From Salmonella enterica subsp. enterica serovar Typhimurium str. LT2 (lineage in GTDB: Bacteria; Pseudomonadota; Gammaproteobacteria; Enterobacterales; Enterobacteriaceae), in NCBI RefSeq assembly GCF_000006945.2, contig NC_003197.2, forward strand, positions 4,464,001-4,528,000: a DNA stretch of 64,000 nucleotides. The letters are read 5' to 3'. This document shows positions 46,804-55,855 of this stretch, piece after piece; the first letter of the stretch is position 1, and each line of letters opens with the position of its first letter. The position numbers and the translations under genes were made by a program. The notes under the pieces were generated by a model. That model had not been told where the DNA came from. It did not search any database and saw nothing but the letters and a program-made list of their open reading frames with translations.

Positions 46804-47485
46804 CGTTCAGTTAAGCGTACTGTGCCTGGTGATTACGCTGGGAATTTATTTCGCCAATAAGCGCCTGTATCGCCGTTTTCGCAAATTGCCGTTGATGCCA
46901 TTAGTGCTGACGCCGGCACTGCTGGTGTTAATGCTGGTGTTCGGTCATATCTCCTGGCAAAACTACATTGGTGAATCGCACTGGCTATTGTGGCTGCTCG
47001 GCCCGGCGACCATTGCCTTTGCGGTGCCGGTGTACGATAACCTCGCGATTATCAAACGTCACTGGATGTCGCTCACCGCGGGCGTAGTGACGGCGACGGT
47101 GGTGGCAGTCACCAGTTCCGTTTGGCTGGCGCGTCTGTTCACGTTATCGGATGAGATTCAGCGTAGTCTGGCGGTACGTTCCGTTACCACGCCGTTTGCG
47201 CTGGCGGCGGCAGAACCCCTGGGCGGGCAGCCAGATCTGGTGGCGCTGTTCGTGGTCGTCACTGGCGTGTTTGGCATGGCGGTCGGCGACGCGCTATTTT
47301 TGCGTCTCTCTATCCGGGAAGGCATGGCAAAAGGGGCAGGATTCGGCGCGGCGTCACATGGGGCGGGCACGGCGCGTTCCTATGAACTTGGTCAGCAGGA
47401 GGGCGTCGTCGCCAGTCTGGTAATGATGCTGTCCGGCGTGGTGATGGTGCTGGCAGCCCCGCTGGTGGCGAGGGTGATGTTCTGA
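46796..47485 (+). CDS. CidB/LrgB family membrane protein
   Basis: A 229-residue inner-membrane protein with about six to seven membrane segments. The LrgB signature regions are LLGPATIAFAVPVYDNL, RSVTTPFALAAAEPLGG and GAASHGAGTARSYELGQQEG. It starts at GTG 46796 inside the end of the CidA-like gene. It is expected to work with it as a two-part membrane unit (holin-like or organic-acid transport). It is convergent with actP across a symmetric terminator. Confidence 0.9.
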   Translation: MNNVQLSVLCLVITLGIYFANKRLYRRFRKLPLMPLVLTPALLVLMLVFGHISWQNYIGESHWLLWLLGPATIAFAVPVYDNLAIIKRHWMSLTAGVVTATVVAVTSSVWLARLFTLSDEIQRSLAVRSVTTPFALAAAEPLGGQPDLVALFVVVTGVFGMAVGDALFLRLSIREGMAKGAGFGAASHGAGTARSYELGQQEGVVASLVMMLSGVVMVLAAPLVARVMF

Positions 47486-47486
47486 T

Positions 47487-47515
47487 TTTCCTCCGACCCA
47501 CAGGGCCGGAGGAAA
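47487..47515. terminator. Bidirectional terminator between cidB-like gene and actP
   Basis: A perfect 9-bp stem TTTCCTCCG/CGGAGGAAA (47487-47495 and 47507-47515) sits between two convergent genes that end at 47485 and 47524. Confidence 0.82.
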
Positions 47516-47523
47516 CGGTAAGA

Positions 47524-49173
47524 TTAATGCGCACGCCCTTGTTGTACGCCGAATCCCGTTTGGGAGCGGATAAACTGAGCGCGGAACTGCTCACGTTCAC
47601 GGTTGCCTTCTGCCGAGTTATCGGTGGCCGAGAAGAACCAGATCCCCAGGAACGCCACGCTGATAGAGAACAGCGCCGGATACTCATACGGGAAGATCGC
47701 TTTTTCGTGGCCGAGGATCTGCACCCAAATGGTAGGGCCAAGAATCATCAGCACCACCGCTGTCAGTAAACCTAACCAGCCGCCCAGCATAGCGCCGCGC
47801 GTGGTCAGTTTTGACCAGTACATGGAAAGCAGAATGATGGGGAAGTTGCAGCTCGCGGCGATAGCAAATGCCAGGCCCACCATAAAGGCGATGTTCTGAT
47901 TTTCAAACAGGACGCCGAGGATAATGGCGATCACGCCCAGCACCAGGACGGTGATTTTCGACACCTTCAGCTCTTCACGTTCGGTTGCGCCTTTGCGGAA
48001 CACGTTGGCGTACAAGTCATGCGACACCGCCGATGCGCCCGCCAGCGTCAGACCTGCGACCACCGCCAGAATGGTGGCAAACGCCACTGCCGAAATAAAG
48101 CCGAGGAACAGGTTGCCGCCTACCGCGTTGGCCAGATGCACCGCCGCCATGTTATTGCCGCCAATCAGCGCGCCTGCGGCATCTTTATAGGCGGGATTCG
48201 CCCCCACCAGCATGATAGCGCCGAAGCCGATAATAAAGGTCAGAATGTAGAAATAGCCCATAAAACCGGTGGCGTAGAACACGCTCTTGCGCGCTTCGCG
48301 GGCATCGCTGACCGTAAAGAAACGCATCAGAATATGCGGCAAGCCGGCGGTGCCGAACATCAGTCCCAGACCCAACGACAATGCCGAAATCGGATCTTGC
48401 ACCAATCCTCCTGGGCTCATAATCGCCGTGCCTTTCGGGTGTACCGCCATGGCTTCGGTAAACAGATTATTGAAGCTAAAGCCGACGTGTTTCATCACCA
48501 TAAAGGCCATAAAACTGGCGCCAAACAGCAACAGGACGGCTTTGATAATTTGCACCCACGTTGTCGCCAGCATCCCGCCGAACAGCACGTACATCATCAT
48601 CAGCACGCCGACCAGCACCACAGCGATGTGATAGTTGAGGCCGAACAGCAGTTCAATCAGTTTACCGGCGCCGACCATTTGGGCGATGAGATAAAGCGCC
48701 ACCACTACCAGGGAGCCACAGGCCGAAAGAATACGGATTGGCCCCTGTTTCAGGCGATAAGAGGCAACGTCAGCAAAAGTATAACGTCCCAGATTACGCA
48801 GGCGCTCGGCAATCAAAAACAGGATGATTGGCCAGCCGACAAGGAAGCCCAGCGAATAGATCAGCCCGTCATAACCGGAGGTAAACACCAGCGCGGAAAT
48901 GCCGAGAAATGACGCGGCAGACATATAGTCGCCGGCAATCGCCAGGCCGTTCTGGAACCCGGTGATATTGCCGCCAGCGGTGTAGTAGTCGCTACGGGAA
49001 CGTACGCGTTTAGAGGCCCAGTAGGTAATACCGAGCGTAAACACGACGAAAATCAAAAACATGATAATCGCCTGCCAGTTGGTGGGCTGGCGTTCAACCG
49101 CGCCGCTAATGGCATCCGCCGCATGAGCGGCGAAGGGGAGTGCGGCGGCAAGCGCCGTCAGAACTCTCTTCAT
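47524..49173 (-). CDS. actP: Acetate/glycolate permease ActP
   Basis: A 549-residue sodium:solute symporter (SSS family). It has an N-terminal signal peptide ([21 protein letters not shown]) followed by 13 membrane helices. SSS signature regions include [22 protein letters not shown] and [28 protein letters not shown]. It carries acetate, glycolate and also tellurite in E. coli. It overlaps yjcH by 4 bases and is third in acs-yjcH-actP, so uptake and activation of acetate are made together. Confidence 0.97.
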
Positions 49174-49484
49174 AATACTTTCACCTCATGCAGTACGGCG
49201 TTATTAAGACGATCGAATTCGCCGTTCGCCCGCCAGATATAAATTCCGGTCAACACAAAAGAAATCACAATCACCCCGACGCCAATGGGAATTCCTCGGG
49301 TGACGCTGGTTCCCGCATGTAGAGGCGTGCCCAGCCAGCCAGGCGCGAAGGCGATCAGTAAAATAAAGCTGATATAAACCGCCAGCATGATAACCGACAG
49401 AATCGTGGCAAACCGTTGCCGTTTTTCAACTAATTCCCTGAAACGCGCACTGTCTTCTATCCGCTGATAAATTTGGTCATTCAT
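49170..49484 (-). CDS. yjcH: YjcH, DUF485 inner-membrane protein
   Basis: A 104-residue protein with two membrane helices (about residues 24-47 and 65-85; motif [40 protein letters not shown]). DUF485 proteins almost always precede ActP-type symporters and are thought to help them. The start at 49484 ([11 protein letters not shown]) matches K-12; the open frame extends 25 codons upstream without support. It is the middle gene of acs-yjcH-actP. Confidence 0.94.
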
Positions 49485-49639
49485 CACAGAGCTCTCCAGA
49501 GGTCCCCCTGCGTCTTTCGCGCTACAGGCGCGTTGGCCGCACTCGCGCGCCCCAGCCACATAGTGAACTTGAACTATGCTGCTGAGGGTGTGCTCGCTTG
49601 CCGCCTTCCTGTAACACGAAATCCTTTGGGGGAGGGTTT

Positions 49640-49722
49640 TTTATATTTCCCTCTCCCGGTTTGAGAGAGGGCAGGGGTAGGGTCGTAGGCCGGATAAAAC
49701 GCGTTCGCGTTGCCATCCGGCA
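49640..49722. repeat. Hairpin and REP unit between acs and yjcH
   Basis: Inside the operon, a stem CCCTCTC/GAGAGGG (49651-49673) lies next to one REP unit GTAGGCCGGATAA...GCCATCCGGCA (49684-49722). Both lie in the transcribed gap after acs and may protect the acs part of the mRNA or reduce downstream expression. Confidence 0.8.
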
Positions 49723-49729
49723 TTTATGG

Positions 49730-51688
49730 TTATGACGGCATCGCGATGGCCTGCTTCTCTTCGAGCAGTTTCTCCACCACGCCAGGATCGGCGAGAGTCG
49801 AGGTATCGCCCAGATTGCTGGTATCGCCCGCCGCGATTTTGCGCAAAATGCGGCGCATAATTTTGCCGGAACGGGTTTTTGGCAGTGAGTCGGTCCAGTG
49901 CAGCACGTCCGGCGTCGCCAGTGGGCCAATCTCTTTACGTACCCAGTTGCGCACCTCCGCGTACAGTTCTGGCGACGGCTCCTCGCCGTGGTTGAGCGTC
50001 ACATAAGCGTAAATCGCCTGGCCTTTGATAGCGTGTGGAATACCCACCACCGCCGCTTCGGCGATCTTCGGATGCGCCACCAGCGCTGACTCGATTTCCG
50101 CCGTACCCAGACGGTGGCCGGAGACGTTTAACACGTCGTCCACGCGACCGGTGATCCAGTAATAGCCGTCCTCATCGCGACGCGCGCCGTCGCCGCTGAA
50201 ATACATATTCTTAAAGGTAGAGAAATAGGTCTGCTCAAAACGTTCATGATCGCCGAACAGAGTGCGCGCCTGGCCCGGCCAGGAATCGGTGATGACCAGA
50301 TTGCCTTCCGTCGCGCCTTCTTGCGGATGGCCTTCGTTATCCACCAGCGCAGGCTGTACGCCAAAGAAAGGACGGGTGGCGGAACCGGCTTTCAGTTCGA
50401 TAGCGCCTGGTAGCGGCGTGATCATAAAACCGCCTGTTTCAGTCTGCCACCAGGTGTCGACGACCGGACATTTTTCCTTGCCGATCTTCTTCCAGTACCA
50501 TTCCCACGCTTCGGGATTGATCGGCTCGCCGACGGAACCCAGAATGCGCAGTGAAGAACGGTCGGTGCCTTCAATGGCTTTATCGCCTTCCGCCATCAGC
50601 GCGCGGATGGCCGTCGGGGCGGTATAGAGAATGTTGACCTGGTGTTTGTCGACCACCTGGCACATGCGAGCGGGCGTTGGCCAATTCGGCACGCCTTCAA
50701 ACATTAAGGTGGTCGCGCCGCAGGCCAGCGGGCCATACAACAGATAGCTGTGCCCCGTCACCCAACCCACATCGGCGGTACACCAGTAAATATCGCCAGG
50801 GTGATAATCAAAGACATACTTAAAGGTGGTCGCGGCGTAGACCAGATAGCCGCCGGTGGTGTGCAGCACGCCTTTCGGCTTGCCGGTGGAGCCGGAGGTA
50901 TAAAGGATAAACAGCGGATCTTCGGCATTCATCGCTTCAGGCTGGTGCTCAGGGCTGGCTTTTTCAATCAAATCGCGCCACCACAGGTCGCGGCCTTCTT
51001 GCCAGTCAATGTCGCTGCCGGTGCGCTTCAGGACGATCACATGCTCAACGCTAGTGACATTCGGGTTTTTCAGCGCGTCATCGACATTCTTTTTCAGCGG
51101 GATACTGCGTCCGGCACGTACACCTTCGTCAGCGGTGATCACCAGCCGCGAGCTGGAGTCGATAATGCGTCCGGCGACGGCTTCCGGCGAGAAGCCCCCG
51201 AAGATCACCGAATGCACCGCACCGATGCGGGCGCAGGCCAACATTGCCACCGCCGCTTCCGGCACCATCGGCATATAAATCGCTACCACATCGCCTTTTT
51301 TAATGCCCAGATCCAGCAGCGTATTCGCGAAACGGCAGACATCGCGATGCAGTTCGCGATAAGAGATATGTTTACTCTGCGACGTGTCATCGCCTTCCCA
51401 GATAATGGCGGTGCGATCGCCATTTTCCTGCAAATGGCGGTCAAGACAGTTCGCCGCCAGATTCAGCGTGCCGTCCTCGTACCATTTAATCGACACATTG
51501 CCTGGCGCAAAGGAGGTGTTTTTCACTTTTTGGTACGGCGTGATCCAATCGAGAATTTTTCCCTGTTCGCCCCAAAACGTATCGGGGTCGTTAATAGACT
51601 GTTTATATTTAGTCTCATACTGCTCTGGATTTATCAGGCAACGATCCGCAATGTTGGCGGGAATGGCGTGTTTATGTGTTTGGCTCAT
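49730..51688 (-). CDS. acs: Acetyl-CoA synthetase
   Basis: A 652-residue AMP-forming ligase converting acetate, ATP and CoA to acetyl-CoA; the high-affinity acetate-scavenging route. The adenylation core has the P-loop-like YTSGSTGKPKG and the TWWQTETGG motif. The C-terminal domain has the acetylatable lysine in PKTRSGKIMRR, the target of Pat/CobB control. The start gives MSQTHKHAIP with AAGGAG upstream. It is divergent from nrfA. Confidence 0.98.
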   Translation of the reverse strand: MSQTHKHAIPANIADRCLINPEQYETKYKQSINDPDTFWGEQGKILDWITPYQKVKNTSFAPGNVSIKWYEDGTLNLAANCLDRHLQENGDRTAIIWEGDDTSQSKHISYRELHRDVCRFANTLLDLGIKKGDVVAIYMPMVPEAAVAMLACARIGAVHSVIFGGFSPEAVAGRIIDSSSRLVITADEGVRAGRSIPLKKNVDDALKNPNVTSVEHVIVLKRTGSDIDWQEGRDLWWRDLIEKASPEHQPEAMNAEDPLFILYTSGSTGKPKGVLHTTGGYLVYAATTFKYVFDYHPGDIYWCTADVGWVTGHSYLLYGPLACGATTLMFEGVPNWPTPARMCQVVDKHQVNILYTAPTAIRALMAEGDKAIEGTDRSSLRILGSVGEPINPEAWEWYWKKIGKEKCPVVDTWWQTETGGFMITPLPGAIELKAGSATRPFFGVQPALVDNEGHPQEGATEGNLVITDSWPGQARTLFGDHERFEQTYFSTFKNMYFSGDGARRDEDGYYWITGRVDDVLNVSGHRLGTAEIESALVAHPKIAEAAVVGIPHAIKGQAIYAYVTLNHGEEPSPELYAEVRNWVRKEIGPLATPDVLHWTDSLPKTRSGKIMRRILRKIAAGDTSNLGDTSTLADPGVVEKLLEEKQAIAMPS

Positions 51689-52119
51689 GCTGTTGTTCTC
51701 CTTGTAGGATGTTAATAATATGTCGCATAAACGTTAAATGTAGGGTCTTAATAAGTTTTGTTTAGTATTTGGGCGACAGATCACGCAAAAAGGGAACTGT
51801 GCAAATAAGCAGCAATCTATTTTTTGATTGTGTCCCGCAAAATTAGATAAATTTTCGGGATAACATGACGTTATATGAAATTTTTTAAAAAAGTGATCCG
51901 TGTCCGGAAATCAGAAAAGAGAGGGAGTTTTGTCCAGGTTACTAACTCTAAAGTGGTATTTTACATACACTTACAATTGATTAAAGACAACATTTTAAGT
52001 GTGGTTATTTGTTACACATAGAGGAGATCAATGTAATAACAGTATTTGTGCGGTTGCTGTTATGGAAAACGATAAAAAATCGCCATTAAAGATAATGGCG
52101 CAATCTGGATGAGACCTCT
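51689..52119. other. acs-nrfA divergent regulatory region
   Basis: A 431-base gap without a gene. It carries the FNR-type site of nrfA (separate entry) and a half CRP-like site GGGCGACAGATCACG (51771-51785) on the acs side. In E. coli, CRP activates acs from this gap while FNR, NarL/NarP, Fis and IHF act on nrfA; I could not place the last three by eye. Confidence 0.65.
51977..51990 (+). promoter_or_regulatory. FNR-type site of the nrf operon
   Basis: TTGAT-TAAA-GACAA resembles the FNR consensus TTGAT-N4-ATCAA, with a degraded right half. It lies 130 bases before the nrfA ATG and corresponds in sequence context to the FNR site of the E. coli nrf promoter, which drives anaerobic expression. 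Confidence 0.72.
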
Positions 52120-53556
52120 ATGGCAAGGAAAACACTACGCGCACGCCGTTTCTTCAGCCTTATATTTCCTTTTTTCTTCATTACCTCTGTTTACGCTGAG
52201 CAAACGCCTGAATCCGCAAAAACCGTTACTGTTGAAGCGAAAAATGAAATGTTCGCGCCTCAACACCCCGACCAATATCAGTCATGGAAAGCGACGTCAG
52301 AACAGTCTGCCCGTGAAGATGCGCTGGCGGAAGACCCTCGTCTGGTGATCCTGTGGGCGGGCTATCCCTTCTCCCGTGATTACAACAAACCACGCGGCCA
52401 CGCGTATGCGGTAACTGACGTGCGCGAAACGCTGCGTACCGGCGCGCCAAAAACGGCGGAAGACGGCCCGCTGCCGATGGCCTGCTGGAGTTGTAAAAGC
52501 CCCGATGTCGCGCGCCTTATCCAACAAGAAGGCGAAGACGGCTACTTCCATGGCAAATGGGCGCGCGGCGGCCCGGAAATTGTCAACGATTTGGGCTGTG
52601 CCGACTGTCATAACACCGCGTCGGACGATTTCGCCCAGGGGAAGCCAGCGTTAACGTTGTCGCGCCCCTATGCCGAACGGGCGATGGAGGCTATCGGCAA
52701 ACCGTTTGATAAAGCGGGACGATTTGATCAGCAATCGATGGTCTGCGGTCAGTGCCACGTGGAGTACTACTTTGACGGTAAAAACAAAGCCGTTAAGTTC
52801 CCGTGGGATGAGGGCATGAAGGTCGAAAATATGGAGCAATACTACGACACTATCGCCTTCTCTGACTGGACTAACTCTCTGTCGAAAACCCCGATGCTCA
52901 AAGCGCAGCACCCGGAATATGAAACCTGGAGCGCGGGCATTCACGGTAAGAACAACGTGACCTGTATCGACTGCCACATGCCGAAAGTACAGAACGCCGA
53001 AGGCAAGCTCTACACCGACCATAAAATCGGCAACCCGTTCGACAATTTCGCGCAAACCTGCGCCAACTGCCACACCCAGGACAAAGCGTCCCTGCAAAAA
53101 GTGGTCGCCGAGCGTAAACAGGCGATTCATGACCTGAAAATCAAGGTTGAAGATCAGCTGGTACATGCGCACTTCGAAGCGAAAGCCGCATGGGATGCGG
53201 GGGCGACAGACGCGGAAATGAAACCGATTCTGAACGATATTCGCCACGCGCAGTGGCGTTGGGATCTGGCGATTGCGTCACACGGTATTCATATGCATGC
53301 CCCGGAAGAAGGTCTACGGATGTTAGGCAGTGCGATGGATAAAGCCGCGGATGCCCGTACTAAACTGGCGCGACTGCTGGCGACCAAAGGCATTACCCAT
53401 GAAATTCCGCTGCCGGATATTTCGACGAAAGAGAAGGCGCAGAAAGCGATTGGTTTGAATATGCAACAAATCAACGCGGAGAAGCAGGACTTCCTGAAAA
53501 CGGTCGTACCGCAGTGGGAAGATCAGGCGCGTAAAAACGGTCTGTTAAGCCAATAA
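52120..53556 (+). CDS. nrfA: Cytochrome c552 nitrite reductase NrfA
   Basis: A 478-residue periplasmic pentahaem enzyme that reduces nitrite to ammonium with six electrons and also removes nitric oxide. The signal peptide ends SVYA before EQTPE. The catalytic haem has the special CWSCK motif; four ordinary haems are CADCH, CGQCH, CIDCH and CANCH. The CWSCK lysine site needs the dedicated lyase NrfEFG encoded downstream. Length equals K-12. The ribosome-binding site is weak. A REP pair separates it from nrfB. Confidence 0.98.
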
Positions 53557-53574
53557 CCTCACATGTGACAAATT

Positions 53575-53650
53575 TGCCGGATGACAGCGCAAGCGCTTTA
53601 TCCGGCCTACAGAAGTCTTGTAGGCCTTAAAGCTGCGCGCCATCAGGCAT
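53575..53650. repeat. REP pair between nrfA and nrfB
   Basis: Inverted units TTGCCGGATGACAGCG...TATCCGGCCTAC and GTAGGCC...GCGCCATCAGGCA lie inside the operon, 19 bases after the nrfA stop. They could stabilise the nrfA mRNA and favour its expression over nrfBCDEFG. Confidence 0.87.
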
Positions 53651-53667
53651 TATGTAATGGAGTGAAT

Positions 53668-54234
53668 ATGAGCGTATTACGTTCGTTATTAACTGCTGGG
53701 GTGCTGGCGTCAGGCCTGTTCTGGAGCCTGAGTGGAATTACTGCCACGCCAACGCCGCAGGAGTCGGATCAACGCTGGACGGTCACCCAGCAGCGTAATC
53801 CGGATGCTGCCTGTCTGGACTGTCACAAGCCGGACACCGAAGGTATGCACGGTAAACATACGGGCGCTATCAACCCGAACAATAAATTGCCGATAACCTG
53901 TACCAACTGCCACGGTCAACCGTCGCTTCACCACCGTGAAGGGGTGAAAGATGTGATGCGTTTTAACGACCCGATGTATACGGTAGAGCAGCAGAACAGC
54001 GTCTGTATGTCCTGCCACTTGCCTGAACAACTGCAAAAAGCGTTCTGGCCGCACGATGTTCATGTTACTAAAGTGACCTGCGCCAGTTGCCATTCCCTGC
54101 ATCCGCAGCAAGACACGATGCAGACGCTAAGCGAGAAAGGGCGGATCAAAATATGCGTGGATTGCCACAGCGATCAGCGTACTAACCCGCACTTTAATCC
54201 GGCGTCCGTTCCGTTGCTTAAGGAGCAGCCATGA
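53668..54234 (+). CDS. nrfB: Pentahaem cytochrome NrfB
   Basis: A 188-residue periplasmic electron carrier that passes electrons from the NrfCD quinol dehydrogenase to NrfA. Signal peptide: MSVLRSLLTAGVLASGLFWSL...ITA. Five CXXCH haem motifs are seen: CLDCH, CTNCH, CMSCH, CASCH, CVDCH. The start at 53668 gives the K-12 length; the open frame begins earlier, inside the REP, and is not real. It overlaps nrfC by 4 bases. Confidence 0.97.
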   Translation: MSVLRSLLTAGVLASGLFWSLSGITATPTPQESDQRWTVTQQRNPDAACLDCHKPDTEGMHGKHTGAINPNNKLPITCTNCHGQPSLHHREGVKDVMRFNDPMYTVEQQNSVCMSCHLPEQLQKAFWPHDVHVTKVTCASCHSLHPQQDTMQTLSEKGRIKICVDCHSDQRTNPHFNPASVPLLKEQP

Positions 54235-54902
54235 GTTGCACCCGACGTCAATTTATTACCCGCGTCGGCGCGCTGGCGGCGGTCAGTGGGATGGCAGGAC
54301 GCGTTGTAGCGAACACGTTGAATATTAATGGCGTGCGTTATGGCATGGTACACGATGAGTCATTATGCATCGGCTGCACGGCCTGCATGGATGCCTGTCG
54401 GGAAGTCAACACCGTGCCGGAAGGCGTATCGCGCCTGACGATTATTCGCAGCGAGCCGCAGGGGACGTTTCCTGATGTGAAGTATCGCTTCTTCCGCCAC
54501 TCGTGCCAGCATTGCGACCATGCCCCCTGCGTTGACGTCTGCCCGACGGGGGCATCATTCCGCGATGCCGCCAGCGGTATTGTCGACGTGAATCCGGACC
54601 TTTGCGTCGGCTGCCAGTACTGCATTGCCGCGTGTCCCTACCGCGTGCGCTTTATCCATCCGGTCAGTAAGACGGCGGATAAATGCGATTTCTGCCGGAA
54701 AACCAACCTGAAAGCGGGCAAACAGCCCGCCTGCGTTGAGTCATGCCCGACGAAGGCGCTGACGTTTGGTAATCTGGACGATCCCAACAGCGATATTTCC
54801 CGTTTGTTGCGGCAGAAAACCACCTATCGTTACAAGCTGGCGCTGGGCACAAAACCGAAGGTCTACCGCGTTCCCTTTAACTATGGGGAGGTGAGCCAAT
54901 GA
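54231..54902 (+). CDS. nrfC: NrfC, four-cluster iron-sulfur protein
   Basis: A 223-residue periplasmic ferredoxin-like subunit of the quinol dehydrogenase. It has a Tat signal (CTRRQFITRVGALAAVSGMA) with the twin arginines. Four cysteine groups for [4Fe-4S] clusters follow: CIGCTACMDAC, CQHCDHAPCVDVC, CVGCQYCIAAC and CDFCRKTNLK...CVESC. It works with membrane subunit NrfD. It overlaps nrfB and nrfD by 4 bases each. Confidence 0.97.
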   Translation: MSCTRRQFITRVGALAAVSGMAGRVVANTLNINGVRYGMVHDESLCIGCTACMDACREVNTVPEGVSRLTIIRSEPQGTFPDVKYRFFRHSCQHCDHAPCVDVCPTGASFRDAASGIVDVNPDLCVGCQYCIAACPYRVRFIHPVSKTADKCDFCRKTNLKAGKQPACVESCPTKALTFGNLDDPNSDISRLLRQKTTYRYKLALGTKPKVYRVPFNYGEVSQ

Positions 54903-55855
54903 CATCCGCTTCTGCATTTCATTTTGCATCACTGGTGTGGGACTGGCCCATCGCCATCTATCTGTTTCTGATTGGCATCTCCGCCGGACTGGTTACGTTG
55001 GCGATTCTGCTGCGCCGCTTCCATCCGGAGGCGGGCGGTTCGGACAGTACGCTGCTGCGCACTACGCTGGTGTTAGGGCCGGGGGCGATTATTCTTGGTC
55101 TGCTGATTCTGGTCTTTCACCTGACGCGCCCGTGGACCTTCTGGAAGCTGATGTTCCACTACAGCTTTACCTCGGTGATGTCGATGGGGGTGATGCTGTT
55201 CCAGTTGTACATGGTAGTGCTGGTGCTGTGGCTGGCGAAAATCTTTGAAAAAGAGGTGATTGCCCTGCAACAGCGTTGGCTGCCGCGGTCAGGGATCGTG
55301 CAGAAAGTGCTGACGCTGATCGCGCCGTTTCATCGCGCGCTGGAGACGTTAATGCTGGTACTGGCGGTTCTGCTCGGGGCGTACACCGGCTTTCTGCTGT
55401 CGGCGCTGAAATCCTATCCGTTCCTGAATAACCCGATCCTGCCGGCGCTGTTTCTGTTCTCCGGCATCTCCTCCGGCGCGGCGGTGGCGCTGATCGCTAT
55501 GGCGTTACGCCATCGTAGCAACCCGCACAGCACCGAGGCGCGCTTTGTACATCGCATTGAAACCCCAGTGGTATGGCTGGAGATCTTCCTGCTGGCGGCC
55601 TTTTTTATCGGGCTGGCGCTGGGCGATGACGGCAAAATGCGCGCGCTGGCGGCGGCGCTGGGCGGCGGATTCTGGAGCTGGTGGTTCTGGCTTGGCGTCG
55701 TAGGGCTGGGATTGATTATCCCGCTGCTGCTGAAGCCCTGGGCAAACCGTAGCGTCACGTTTCACGGCGTGCTGGCCGTTTGCGGCGCCAGTTTGACCGG
55801 CGTGCTGCTGCTGCGCTTTTTCATTCTTTATGCGGGACAGCTAACGGTTGCATAA
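54899..55855 (+). CDS. nrfD: NrfD, quinol-oxidising membrane subunit
   Basis: A 318-residue NrfD/PsrC-family inner-membrane protein with eight or nine membrane helices (first at about 15-38: WPIAIYLFLIGISAGLVTLAI). It oxidises menaquinol and passes electrons to NrfC. It overlaps nrfC by 4 bases and nrfE by 8 bases. Confidence 0.96.
   Translation: MTSASAFHFASLVWDWPIAIYLFLIGISAGLVTLAILLRRFHPEAGGSDSTLLRTTLVLGPGAIILGLLILVFHLTRPWTFWKLMFHYSFTSVMSMGVMLFQLYMVVLVLWLAKIFEKEVIALQQRWLPRSGIVQKVLTLIAPFHRALETLMLVLAVLLGAYTGFLLSALKSYPFLNNPILPALFLFSGISSGAAVALIAMALRHRSNPHSTEARFVHRIETPVVWLEIFLLAAFFIGLALGDDGKMRALAAALGGGFWSWWFWLGVVGLGLIIPLLLKPWANRSVTFHGVLAVCGASLTGVLLLRFFILYAGQLTVA

Noticed and set aside
48019..48912. 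297-codon plus-strand frame opposite actP
   Set aside because: Antisense of a membrane protein gene gives an artificial His/Gln-rich reading.
50750..51715. 321-codon plus-strand frame opposite acs
   Set aside because: Antisense shadow; His/Arg-rich translation without family resemblance.
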